64,000 nt of DNA, from assembly GCA_027575765.1 (NCBI GenBank), contig JANBPT010000131.1, forward strand, positions 1 to 64,000, read 5' to 3'. The notes beneath the pieces are model-generated. The model was not told where the DNA came from, searched no databases, and worked only from the letters and a program-made list of their open reading frames with translations. Both the position numbers and the translations under genes were made by a program. The first letter of the stretch is position 1. Every line of letters begins with the position of its first letter. Source of the DNA: Tieghemiomyces parasiticus (taxonomy: Eukaryota > Kickxellomycota > Dimargaritomycetes > Dimargaritales > Dimargaritaceae). This document shows, piece after piece, positions 21,312-31,811 of the stretch.

Positions 21312-22061
21312 TTAGGTGGTCGCCAGGGCTGGCTCGCTGCCTTTGAATTGGGCAACCAAAGCCAGGAAGTACCGGTGCCAGCGGGTATCCAAGGTGAGTT
21401 CCGGGTGAAAGGCCGTGGCAAGGCAGAAGTGCTGGCGGACGGCTACAACCACGGTATCAGGAGTCGTACCACTACCGGGAACGGGGACCCGGGCCAATAC
21501 CTGGACCTCTTCAGGATCAAAGTCCTGGATTACCGGGGCACGAATAAACACCGCGCGGAAGGGTGTATCGGTCCCCAGAGCCAAACTCAAACTCGGGGCT
21601 TCCATGGTGGCCTCGAAAGATGCGAGCTGGCTGCCGAAGTGGTTACGCTGGACGTGGGCATTCAATGTCTGGAGGAGCCGCTGGCCGCCTTGTTTGGTAC
21701 CGCTAGCCGAGCGAGCCAGAAGGATCATCCCGGCACAGGTACCCCAGACGGGCTTGGTCCGTGTGAAGGCCGCGAGGTCGTCCCACAAACCGCTGCGCTC
21801 GGCCACCAGGGCCATCGTGGTGGACTCGCCGCCCGGTATGATGAGCCCGTCAACGGCGTGGAGTTCTTGGGTGGTACGGACCGGGACGGCCGAGTCGAGA
21901 TGGTAGCTCGTACCAGTCCATTCGCCGGCAGCCTCCGAGAGCTGGTCGAGCGGGACCACGGGCTGGGCGCTGAGTGCCTGGAGGATGTTGATGTGCTCCC
22001 GGAAGGCCCCCTGGAGGGCAAGCACCCCAATGCGGAGCGGTTGGGTCTGGGCTTGCGTCAT
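21312..22061 (-). CDS. SNO1: Pyridoxal 5'-phosphate synthase glutaminase subunit (PdxT/Sno1)
   Basis: Single exon, 249 residues from the ATG at 22061; the frame is open a few codons further upstream but without an ATG. It is a class I glutamine amidotransferase: GVLALQGAF near the N terminus, LIIPGGEST at 73-81 (oxyanion strand), nucleophile Cys109 in WGTCAGM, and the His219-x-Glu221 pair in FHPEL. The enzyme hydrolyses glutamine and passes ammonia to the PdxS/Snz subunit, which builds vitamin B6 from ribose 5-phosphate and glyceraldehyde 3-phosphate. In yeasts SNO genes often sit beside SNZ; here the neighbour is UVSSA and no SNZ lies in the window. Confidence 0.95.
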   Translation of the reverse strand: MTQAQTQPLRIGVLALQGAFREHINILQALSAQPVVPLDQLSEAAGEWTGTSYHLDSAVPVRTTQELHAVDGLIIPGGESTTMALVAERSGLWDDLAAFTRTKPVWGTCAGMILLARSASGTKQGGQRLLQTLNAHVQRNHFGSQLASFEATMEAPSLSLALGTDTPFRAVFIRAPVIQDFDPEEVQVLARVPVPGSGTTPDTVVVAVRQHFCLATAFHPELTLDTRWHRYFLALVAQFKGSEPALATT

Positions 22062-22887
22062 GGCTAGGAAATGCAATAAATGTAGCTGAAGGAGAGGCGG
22101 TTTAGGGGTGCGAATGGACGCAGCGGACTGAGGAACGGACGGTTACTTATCACCGGTTGTTGAGCAGCGGGGGTGCCCACGTCAAGTATAGGCCACGAGG
22201 TAGACACACCAGGTCCTCTTCCCCAACCAGTTGGATCCTCTCTCCGCTATTTTTTTCTCGGGCCCTCCCCCCTCCTGAAATATCGGGACTTACACCGGGA
22301 TTGGTCCGCATCGATTCCGCGCCAGTTTCCCCCTCTGGCACCGCTCGACGGCCCCTTGATTTGACGGGTAACGCGCTATTCGCTGCTGGCTCGCATAGAT
22401 TCTATATCCACCGAGCCACAATGGTTGGAAAGCCAACCTCTCGATGCAACAGAAGGCCCCCGAGTGGCCTAGCCACGTCAGGGTGGTTCAGGGAATTGGG
22501 CACCCCTGGTAGGTGCAGCGCCGGGGCGCAACCTTACCTGTCCTCATCCTCTCTGCTGCGCCACCATGCGTCCAGTGGCCTCGTCCATGAGCCGGCGTCG
22601 GGCATGCGCCGAGTCTTTGCCAGTCACGTCCCTCCCCTGCCACATTACCAACTATTCACCACTACTCTACATACTGAATGCCCCGACCTGAGCAATTGCA
22701 CGCGCTCGACAGCCATTAGTAGACAGCTAGTCCCTCCCCCCAGGGCCGCCTTGTGACGTTGCGATCTCTATGCCGCTACCCGACCACTGGGAATGTCCTA
22801 CACTTGCCACCTTCACTTAGCGCTTTACCCTTTTACCCAGCAGCTGGACGCTTTTACCGCCAGCCGCAATTTCTTACCTCTGCAGCC
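22062..22887. other. Divergent promoter region SNO1 / UVSSA
   Basis: Lies between two divergently transcribed genes. The open frame at 22157-22756 has no domain. T-rich tract near 22250. No TATA box near either start was identified. Confidence 0.45.
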
Positions 22888-25672
22888 ATGGAGAACGCTG
22901 CCCGTGACACGTTAGCACAGACCATTCGCCGGCTGGTGACCTCCGGCAAAGACCAACTTGACGAGCGGCAAATGAAGGTGAGTAGAGTTATGCCCTTTTC
23001 CATAGACGTTGACTCGACCCGGCTACGTCAGGATCGATTGGTCCCGGGACAGGGTTCATTAACACCACATGGCCATCTACAACCTCCTGCCACGGTCAAC
23101 GACTCCCCCTTTTTTTATTATGGTAGCTCGTTAAAACCTATTGCAAGAGTTCCGACGCCAACATCCAGATCACCTATGACTTGCTGATGATCCAGCTGGC
23201 CAAGAATCACGCTCAGATTCGCTTCGCGTGTGCCCAGATCATCATTGAACTGTTCAACCGGTCACACCTCTTCCGAGACTGCCTCACACGGGAGTTCCCC
23301 AAATTTCTCAGCCTGACCTTGGGGATCTACCAGGAGGCTCTCCCCGCGCCGGAGGTCTACGCAAGCCGGCTACGCAGACGGGTGGTAGAGGCCCTCCAGG
23401 CCTGGTTTGCCAAGTACGGCGGTCATTACAAGGCTCTCCAGCTCGGTTACGACTACGTACGGCAGAAGCTCAATGTAGATGGCGGGTCGACGGGTGGGAT
23501 CGGCGCCCCGGTACTGTCTCACGCCGAAGAGCGCCGTCGACGCGAGAAGATGGCTCGAAAGCGCGAGCAGGACCACATGAAGTTTATGCGCGCCCGGGCG
23601 GCCGGCGAAAAGTTGGCGACGACAGTTGATCACGCCTGTCGGCCGATGGACGCTGCGTTCGCGCTGCTAGTGCCCGATGTTGGCGACATTTTCGGGTCCC
23701 GATCTCCTTCGCCAGTTCTGCCTCCATCCGCTCCGCCCACCCTGGTCAACGACGGAGAAGGTGCTACCTCTGTCGCTGCCGAATCACGCACCTCTCTGGC
23801 CGCCCCTAAACCCCGACTCCAAGACCGCATGACCCTCATGGGCATGGGCTCCGCACGATACCAAGTGACGCTCCATATGGACCCCGATAATCCCTTCGGT
23901 GTCTACGAGACCCCGGAGAACCGCGTCATTTACGACAGTCTCCGTGAGGGGCTCGCACTCCTCCAACGTAAACTCAGGCCCGCTGTCCCGCACCTGCTCG
24001 CCCGGCTTGCCCGGTTGGATTTGGGTGAGAGTCAGGCTGAATGTGACCAGATGGTAGAGGACCTGACGGCATGCCAGCGGCGGATGGCCGTACTCCTGGA
24101 AAAGTGCGCCGAGTTGGGCATTCAAGTGCCCCTCGCCTCCGAGGATAACGACGACGACGAGTTCGAGGACGTTGATCCGGACGGTGGAGCCCGAGACTCT
24201 AATGAGGATGTGCCGGTGAATCCCGAGGTTCATGATGAGTCGGTGCGCCCCCAGGCGGACCTGGAAGTAGGGTCGGAGAGAGCCTTCAATCCGACTGTGA
24301 ACGGGTAAGTACGGTTCCTTGTAGTAGCGGCGTAATTTCGCAAGATTAACCGCATCGATGTCACCGGTCACTAACCATACGATAAGATCGTAAACGCGGA
24401 TTCCACCCTCTTCCCTTTTTTATGTAATTGTATACAGGCCCGTTGCGGCTCCGTCGACGGCCTCTCTCAAGGCTAACAACACCGATGGGCTGAGTGAGGT
24501 GGAGAAGAGTAAGCCACACGACTTTAGTTGGGTTTGTCCCTTTCCTAATGTTCGCTTCCTATTGTGCCCGGGCATATACTGAAGACCCACGACTAACCTT
24601 AGATCGCTTCACGCCTCCGTCTCCGTCGCAGAACTTCTCGAAAAAGCACCTGTCATCGAGTACGGAGAGGACCTTTACTACTGGGACAAGAAGGAGGTCG
24701 GGTTTAACCAGAGCGGTATTGGTAAGTCGAATGGCTGGGATTTATTACTTTTAGTGGTTGGCCAGTCCGGCGGATGTGCACGACTTGTAGGGGCCTTCGA
24801 TGCATGTCATGCTGCTCCATCAACCTTGCTCACCATGGCGTATTGTATACCGCACCATCACCACTACTATTATTGATACTGTAGAGTACAAACATCGCTT
24901 CTTCGGTGAGGGCGGTGGCGAGAAATTCCTATCACAGGACACCCTGGAAAAGCTACGCACGCGTGCCGTCTACCTGAAGCCCAAGCTACCCAAAGACATT
25001 CCCATCTGTGGCGCTGCAATCGGGAATGGTAAAATCTGCCAGCGCCGGGACCTGCACACCTGTCCATACCACGGACCCAAGAAGCCGCGGGACAAGTATG
25101 GCGATGTGATTGTACCGCGACCTGAAAATGATGAAAAGACGCTGGCAGAGCGGGAGGCCGAGGCCGACCCGGACGTACCAGACGTATTCGTGGAGATGGA
25201 GGAGACCACCTGGTCACCACCACCCGTGCCACCGGAAACAACGGCAAAGGCGGCCGCGTCGTCAAGCACCGCCTCAGCCCACCGACCTGCGGGGACTACC
25301 GTTCCGACGGCGGTTGGCCGGCAGACCAGGAAACGTCCACACCGTAAGCCGTACGCTAACCTGATCGACGTTAAGCAGACCCAGGACACGTCCATGTCGC
25401 GGTTGCAGCGGCGGCTGGACGATCGACGGATGAACCGAGTGATTTCGGAGGTAAGCGCTCGGGCGATGAGGTTGCCCCCCCCCCAGTTGAGTATTTACTG
25501 CCTGTTGCCCGGTAAAGAAGTCTGGCGGCGGTGGAAGACATTATATAGTGGCTAATTCGACACAAACGGCTTGACTTTACTCGTTATATCATTTCTTATG
25601 CCCATACAGGCCACGCGGGGGGAACAGGATCTGAAAAAGCGCGAGAACAGCGCCAATCTCTGGAGTGGATAA
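22888..25672 (+). CDS. UVSSA: UV-stimulated scaffold protein A homologue
   Basis: Six exons: 22888-22977, 23148-24304, 24438-24508, 24632-24721, 24885-25450, 25610-25672; all phases agree and give 678 residues. Introns are 123-170 nt with GTGAGT, GTAAGT or GTAAGC donors. The N-terminal 150 residues form the VHS-like helical domain of UVSSA (LVTSGKDQLDERQMK, then KSSDANIQITYDLLMIQLAKNHAQIRFACAQI). The C-terminal DUF2043 region starts near residue 440 (APVIEYGEDLYYWDKK) and has a CxxxxxxxxxCxxxxxxxCxxH metal site about 511-533 (ICGAAIGNGKICQRRD). In animals UVSSA is recruited by CSA to stalled RNA polymerase II and helps bring TFIIH in transcription-coupled repair. Good similarity in both domains makes the assignment secure; the middle is acidic and poorly conserved. 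Confidence 0.92.
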
Positions 25673-26102
25673 GCTCGGGTATATCGGTGCCACTTTAATG
25701 TCAAAGGTTAAGGCACAGTTATCCTACTTCAAACGAAATTAGTTTCCATGTACGGTTAGCGGACAAGTTTTGTGTATGTCTAAATAGGAAATCCTCAATG
25801 TATATGTTTCAAATTCTGCGAGCTGCACTTTATTTGATGGTTTTTTTTTCTTTTTGTACTCTACACCCGGCCTACAATGACAGTCTCGGCAACCTGGGTA
25901 GGAAAACCTGGGCCTACGAAAAGTAAAATGGAAGCAACAGGCAAACCGAATGGACCACTGAAAGAGAGGCAGTGCCCGACACGGTGACAGCTCCCTGAGG
26001 AGCTTAGCACAGCCTCATCACACCGTTGTCAGACCCCCATTCCGCATCGCAGCGATCAATCAGGTAGTCCCCCTTAAAAAAAGGAGGGGTGCCACGGATA
26101 AT
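25673..26102. other. Convergent intergenic region
   Basis: 3' ends of UVSSA (+) and COX8 (-). Includes a T-rich tract near 25841-25858. No gene seen. Confidence 0.5.
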
Positions 26103-26324
26103 TTAGGCGCTGTTGCGCAGGCTCCACCAGGCCAGGAAGAAAGGCAGACCGAAACCGGTAACGGTGAAAGCGGTCATCTTGAAGGCCAGCTTGGTCTTGT
26201 TGTTGATGTCGAAAGGCAGGTGGGCGTTGTTCGCGTTGTTCCAGTGGTGGTGGTCGCTACGGAGCAGCTGGCGACGGGCGAAGGCACCGCGGGAGATGAG
26301 CGAACGGGCGGCGAAGGCGGACAT
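26103..26324 (-). CDS. COX8: Cytochrome c oxidase subunit 8 (fungal Cox8 / animal COX7C family)
   Basis: Single exon, 73 residues. Residues 1-25 are rich in Arg, Ala and Ser without acidic residues, a mitochondrial presequence. The body LPFDINNKTKLAFKMTAFTVTGFGLPFFLAWW contains the motif before the membrane span and the GFG-PFF turn typical of Cox8/COX7C, followed by a single inner-membrane helix and a short basic C terminus. It is a nuclear-encoded structural subunit of respiratory complex IV. Length fits the family. Confidence 0.9.
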   Translation of the reverse strand: MSAFAARSLISRGAFARRQLLRSDHHHWNNANNAHLPFDINNKTKLAFKMTAFTVTGFGLPFFLAWWSLRNSA

Positions 26325-26936
26325 GGTAAAGGGTTAGGGATGAAGAGGTTTAAAAAATAAAGCGTATAGAAAGGATTCCAGAGGCGTGGAGATTGATTCG
26401 ACTGTATGTTTATGGGGGGAAAGTAGGAGTGGATTGGAGAATAAGCCGTGGTGGGTCGGGTTAGGAAGGAAAGAGGTTGTTGAATCGGTCGCCCGTGAAT
26501 CATGTGCACCTACCCATGCTAGGCGTCACACACACTGGGACGGAGGGATCTCCCCTCATCTCTCCAGCCCTGGAATGGGGGGGGGAATGAGTTTCACCAG
26601 CCGCGCGACTGCCAACGCTTGCCCCTCCCCCCTTCCTGTTGCTCATGGGGCGTAACGAATCCGAGGGAAGGGCGGGTGAAACCGCTTCGTCCACCTCACC
26701 TATAATCCCCCCTCCCCATTCCGCCAACATGCTCTTCCAAGGCCAACTCGGTTTCATCACGTGATGCATTCACGACAACAGCCACAAGAGCTAACCAACT
26801 GGGCTAAGGGCATTACGTAGGGAGAGAGGGTCGAAGATCGCAGCAACCAGCCGTTTATTATCTGTATAGTCACCAACGATCTGACAAGGACAGAGCGCCT
26901 CTGCAAGCCCGCAGTATCAACCGTCCCAATGACAGA
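26325..26936. other. COX8 promoter region
   Basis: Upstream of COX8 and downstream of the 26937 gene. Contains a perfect 12-nt palindrome with a CACGTG core at 26755-26766. No gene seen. Confidence 0.5.
26755..26766. promoter_or_regulatory. CATCACGTGATG palindrome (Cbf1-type site)
   Basis: Perfect 12-nt palindrome containing TCACGTGA, the high-affinity Cbf1-type half-site pair, about 430 nt upstream of the COX8 start. A CBF1 homologue is encoded in the same window. Confidence 0.4.
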
Positions 26937-27644
26937 CTAGGACGACTGACCCCGCCGGGCCGCCTCCTTCTTGAGTTCCCTAATGATATAGTCTTGAAAC
27001 CCGGCACTGAGTTGGAATAGGCCCTTGACAGTGACTGGTCGATGGGAGAACATGCGCTCGTAACTCCCAGGCACGATGCGGCCGTCGATAACCTTAACGC
27101 TACCAACGATATCCTCGGGCCGCGGGATGCGGCCGTAGGGCGGCAGGTGCCGCTCATCCGCGATATGCACCCAGTTCTCACCCGCTGGGGCGGTTTTGGC
27201 CTGGGCCACGAACATGGGGTCGGCGTCGTGAGCGCCGGCCTTCAGTGTAGCGTGTAACCAGTCGAAGAACGTGCCGTTGGCGATAAAATTGGTAGGCGCG
27301 AGCAAAGCGGCACTATCAATGGTGGTGTGCGGTGGTTCAAGGGCCGTGGTGGGTACGTTTGGAACCCAGCCGATAGTCGTCAGCTCGTCGGGGACCGCCG
27401 CAGTCGTTTGGAGGTCGGCCGGCGAGAGGAAGCTGAGGGCCGGAGTAAGTCTCGAGGCGGAAGCGTCGGTGCCGCTGTCGGTGGTGGTTAGAGGAGGTAG
27501 GTAGCGCGGGTGAGGGTACCAGTAGAGATGTGGGTAGGTTCGATCGGTCAGCGCCTGGCTGAGCCCCCGGCGGGGCGCGGCCAATGGCGAACGCAGGTGG
27601 GGCATGCGGGCCCAGACGCCGTTGGTGGAGTTGAGTCGAAGCAT
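26937..27644 (-). CDS. Conserved fungal mitochondrial protein, unknown function
   Basis: Single exon, 235 residues. The N terminus (MLRLNSTNGVWARMPHLRSPLAAPRRGLSQ) is Arg-rich with no early acidic residues and reads as a mitochondrial targeting sequence. The body carries motifs I recall from uncharacterised fungal mitochondrial proteins: YPHLYWYPHP, then LTTIGWVPN, and near the C terminus GRIPRPEDIVGSVKVIDGRIVPGSYERM followed by GLFQLS. No enzyme signature or membrane span is present. It shares a divergent promoter with the 28222 gene. The name is unknown; conservation and targeting support a real mitochondrial gene. Confidence 0.78.
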   Translation of the reverse strand: MLRLNSTNGVWARMPHLRSPLAAPRRGLSQALTDRTYPHLYWYPHPRYLPPLTTTDSGTDASASRLTPALSFLSPADLQTTAAVPDELTTIGWVPNVPTTALEPPHTTIDSAALLAPTNFIANGTFFDWLHATLKAGAHDADPMFVAQAKTAPAGENWVHIADERHLPPYGRIPRPEDIVGSVKVIDGRIVPGSYERMFSHRPVTVKGLFQLSAGFQDYIIRELKKEAARRGQSS

Positions 27645-28221
27645 ACCGTGTTGCGAGCTATGCGGTCGAATGGGGGCGGTAGGGTCTAAGGAGAGAGTTC
27701 AAAAGGCTTGCAAATGTGCAAAAGGTATAAACCGTCGAAGCAGAGTTAGTCACGGCGGTGTTGGAACCGCCTCCACTGGCCTTTGGGCAAGGTCGCGCGC
27801 TGGGTAAGAGGGTAGAGAGTTCAACCCTGGTGGTATCTGGCGTAGGCGGGCATGGCAAGTGAGAGGACACATTTTCGCCAAATCGATATAGCTCCGCCGC
27901 ATGCGCACCGTGGGCACTTGAAAGAGCTGGTATAAAAAATATATTCAAATGAGCCAGGTTGTCTTTGTCCGGCATTGTGAAGCCAATCGGCGTACCGCCA
28001 CCTCGTTGACCGGAGCCATGTAAAACCACACCGGCCCCGGTGGCCAAGTCAGAGGCCCCTCTACTCTACCCTACCTTAGCTTCGTAGTTGCTACTCATTC
28101 GAACCTCATTTCCTCACTTTCACCCCACGTCTACGCCGTCCGCTGCCACTACTATCCTCAAGCTACCCTCCCTAATTCAAGACCTACCCGTCAGGCTGTC
28201 GTACCGCACTAGGTTCCACCT
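27645..28221. other. Divergent promoter region
   Basis: 577 nt between two divergent genes. The right half is pyrimidine-rich (about 28060-28200). Nothing else recognised. Confidence 0.5.
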
Positions 28222-29852
28222 ATGAACCCACCAAACGAAACGGTCAGTCCCAGTGAGGCCTTGCCGGAAAATCCAACCGCCCCGGCCTTGGAAGAAATCG
28301 ATCCGCGTAAGTAGTTGTATACAGCCTGGCCGATGGATACCGGGCCCAGCGGCATAACCATATAGATGCAGGTAGGGGACCCGCTAATCATAGGCCCAAT
28401 GCGCGAGACCTTACGAAACTCCCTGATTTTACCCATATCCCCCATTGACAGAGGAGCTCCAGGACTGGTTAAATGCCGCCTTACAGAACGATGGTAATAA
28501 CTACAGCCTGGCCCTCCAGGCCGTACTCTCGGCGGAACTGGGTCCGTACGAACTTGACGGGCTCCCAGTCGGTGGAGAGCCACTATTGACGACCACCCAA
28601 CCGCTTACACCCCGGACGGGCGACGCAGTCGACGAGCAGCCGGTACTCGAGGAAGAGGCCATGCTACACCGACTGTTTGGCGACGACGGCAGCAACGATG
28701 ACGACGACGATGATTCCACATTCGAAGAGCCTATTGAATCCTACGCCGACGAGACGGCGAGTGAGGCGGCTAGCGTACCAGGAGCGAACCTGCTGGTCCT
28801 ACCGACGCCCCTGGCCACCAAGCCCACCACGTACCGCGGGCGCCACGGCGGTCGGCCGCTGCCTACGGCCTCCGACGCTTTACGCACCAATGCCGACCCC
28901 ATGGCCGGTCTCGCCTTACCTGCCCGGTCGACCCTGGCCCTGGCTCTCCCGTCCATGCCTTCGACTACTGGGTCCGGCACCGCCACCGCTATATCCAATT
29001 GTTACCAATCTGGGATGACGACGACGACGGGCTACCAGCCCACGCCACAGACCCACCGTCCGCCACCGCCTTTGCCTGCACCGGCGGACCTACCGGCGAC
29101 AGAACTAGCGGAGGGCTCGACCGGTCACTGGAACCGTCGGATGCGTGACGCCCTCCACGCCGACCTTGACCGGGAGGCCCGGGTTCTCGAGCAGATGGAG
29201 CGGGACGCGCTGGACCGGTTGAACCAGCTCGTGGCGGAGGAGATGCTGCTCCGGCAGATCGCCAGCTCGCGAGAACGTGGGCAAACCGCTTCCCCGTCAT
29301 GCTCTTCTTCTCCTACTCCTCCTCCGGAGTCTGAAGCAGCAGCCGACCCGACTGAGTCGCTGATGGCCGATTTAGAGGACCACTTTACGCGGGCCGCGGT
29401 AAGTACCTGGTCAAGGAAAGCCATAAACGGTAATGCTACATCAAGAGCGTAAAGCTCGCTGACGTCCAGTGTATTGTAGACTAACCTATTCGATCATTTC
29501 TTTTGGAGGGAGGGTATCCCATGCTTTCCACCTTCGCCACTGCCACATATCTACCTCTTTACCCTCGCTATCCAACCACCCTGTAACCCCGAATTTGTAG
29601 CAGCCCGTGACCAACGATACCCATGCGACGGGGAACGCCGACATGCACCGGGCTGTTATGGCCCGGTTGGCTGCCGAGGTACGCACATCATCCTTGGACC
29701 ACGAAGCCGACCTGTTTAGCAACATGGGAGGGTTTGGCGAGCCGTTTGGGGAGGACGAAGCCCGACGCGCCCTCGCTGGCGTGATTGACGACTGGGGGAC
29801 ACTGGACGACGAAGTCAGTAAGGAGATGGAGGACCAAGGCCCGTCAAGCTGA
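28222..29852 (+). CDS. Acidic protein of unknown function (three exons)
   Basis: Exons 28222-28306, 28452-29398 and 29604-29852 with GTAAGT donors and 145- and 205-nt introns; phases agree, giving 426 residues. The N terminus (MNPPNETVSPSEALPENPTA) runs into QELQDWLNAALQNDGNNYSLALQAVLSAEL, a helical segment. The middle is acidic (DDDDDDDSTFEEP), then Pro/Thr-rich and disordered. About 300-345 is a strongly charged helix (LHADLDREARVLEQMERDALDRLNQLVAEEMLLRQ) likely to form a coiled coil. The C-terminal exon is helical and acidic and ends QGPSS. No family is recognised. The consistent splice joins and coding character make the gene real; function cannot be stated. Confidence 0.7.
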
Positions 29853-30099
29853 TTACTACTAGTGGTGATGATTATCAGGCGCTTACAAACGCATTAAACT
29901 ACCTTGTATTCTACTCCATTCGGACCCACTCCAGGGGCAGGCGGCTGTTTAAATTTTATTGGTCAGGTGGGGTTGATTTTTTAAACTCTCTCTCTCTCAA
30001 AACTAAAGGCAAGTATAGGTCGAAGAGAGGGGTGCGCACGGACGGGAGGGGGGGGATGCAAGGCTTTAGCAAGATAGACAAGGAGCCGCCATGATTCAC

Positions 30100-30570
30100 C
30101 TATTCGGCGATGCCAATCACACCGCAGGCGAGACGGTCGCCGGCGTTACCAGTAGCGGCGGACAGCTTGTGGCCACCGAGGCCAAGGTCGTCCTCATCGG
30201 CGTGGACGATGATGGTACGGCCAAGAATGGAGTGCGCGCCGGAGAGCTGAATGACGGAGTCCTTGATGTCAATCTTGGCCACGCCGTTGGAGTCGGCCTG
30301 GACGTTACCGAGATCGCCAACGTGACGGACGGCAGCGTCCGGGGCACCATGGGTCTTGGCCTCAGGGTTGAAGTGAGGGCCGGCGGAGACGCAGCCGTTG
30401 GTGTTGTCGCCAAACTGGTGCACGTGGAAACCGTGCTTGCCCGGAGCCAGGCCCTTCAGCTCACCCGTGACCGACACGGGGCCGGAGGAGCTGGACTGGG
30501 TGAAGGTCACGGTACCGTTGACGCCCTTGTCGCCAGTAAGCACAGCAACGGCCTTGAGAGAAGAAGACAT
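30100..30570 (-). CDS. SOD1: Cu/Zn superoxide dismutase
   Basis: Single exon, 156 residues, no targeting sequence, so cytosolic. Copper ligands are His49, His51, His66 and His123; zinc ligands are His66, His74, His83 and Asp86; the structural disulfide pair is Cys60-Cys149 and the active-site Arg is Arg146 in GDRLACG. Signature segments GFHVHQFGD and [13 protein letters not shown] are intact. It converts superoxide to peroxide and oxygen. A TATA-like box lies about 158 nt upstream of the start. Confidence 0.97.
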   Translation of the reverse strand: MSSSLKAVAVLTGDKGVNGTVTFTQSSSSGPVSVTGELKGLAPGKHGFHVHQFGDNTNGCVSAGPHFNPEAKTHGAPDAAVRHVGDLGNVQADSNGVAKIDIKDSVIQLSGAHSILGRTIIVHADEDDLGLGGHKLSAATGNAGDRLACGVIGIAE

Positions 30571-31811
30571 GGTAAATAATAGGGTTTAAGGGGGGGGATA
30601 CAGGGTTGAGTGGAAAGGTAAGAGTACAAATGGGCAAGGCGCGGCTGGGGGGGGGTGGAATGGATAAATGAAGTAGTTAGAAAGCCTTTGGAGGTCAAAA
30701 GAGGGAAAGTCAAGAGCACGACGGCGGTATATAGCGAGCAGGGAAGCAGTGCAGGCGCCGGTATTTATGAATCCTGCTCGGCCCAGCCTAGTCCTTACCG
30801 GGGGTAGGTGATGGCGGGGCTACCGCGTAGAAGAGGATTGGAGAATCCTTCGTCACCCTTCCGCGGCCCCTCTATGTCGCCTTTTTCCCCATGTTCGCCA
30901 CTTCGCCTGCGGCTCATCCGCTCGGCTGGGGGCAGGCTCCTGGCTTCTCCCACCGTCAGACGGCGGGAGTTAAAGGGCGGGTTGCAGACAAGAACGATGG
31001 TATCACCCATTACAGGCTCAACATGGGCCCCTGGCGCCACCATCAGTCCCCCCTTTTAGGCGGGAACGCCTGACTAATGTGGGGAATTGGGGCGCGGGTT
31101 AGCCAAACCAGCGAATCGTGACCGTCAAAATGCGCGATTTATTTTTGGGAAAGTATCTCAGCAGAATTCCCACCTTGTTAAGGACTGTGGGGGATCCAAT
31201 GGTAGGTGGGTGACTCATGCATTGCGCTCTGATCTAGGGAGGGACGGCCCGTCGCGTCTCTCTATGCTACCCGTAAAATCACCTTCTGTCTCTCTATGCT
31301 ACCCCTTCCACCCCCCGTCTCCCCTGGCTGGGCCTACACTCGTTGTATGCATGACACAAAACGCTTCCCTTGCGCTAGCTAGCTGAGGCCGACTGATTGG
31401 CAAAAGTCGCGCAGTCGCACCATCTCTGGTCCCAGGGACAGCTGGCCACGTCACTCCGCTGGGTCTTTATACTATAGTTGCAGCCTTAAAGGCATAGGCT
31501 GCCTACCCTGTCAACGCCCAGCCGTTTTAAGCCCACGACCCATTTCACCACTAAGCATTTATTTCGAGGGCTGCCTTGTACCATATAGAGCAGAGAAGAG
31601 AAGCCCTCACCTGGTCCCCCCACCACTTAAAGCCTCTGATGCATCCCAGTTATCAAGTTGATTGGTATTTTTGTTTACAGATTATAGCTTTGTCAAAAAG
31701 GTTGGCACATAAATGCTCACAGCGCAATACACCAGTCATGCTGCCCGTCGAGGCTGGTGATGTAAATGCCATTGCCCACCACTTATCACATACAGTATCT
31801 AGAAAATACGT
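30571..31811. other. SOD1 upstream region / 3' flank of acyl-CoA dehydrogenase
   Basis: Contains the SOD1 TATA-like box at 30728-30733 and a 17-nt direct repeat GTCTCTCTATGCTACCC at 31256-31272 and 31288-31304. No gene supported. Confidence 0.5.
30728..30733 (-). promoter_or_regulatory. TATA-like box of SOD1
   Basis: TATATA on the minus strand (context GCTATATACC) 158 nt before the SOD1 ATG. Inferred from position and sequence only. Confidence 0.4.

Noticed and set aside
22157..22756. 199-codon plus-strand frame
   Set aside because: Located in the SNO1/UVSSA promoter region; composition and lack of motifs argue against a protein.
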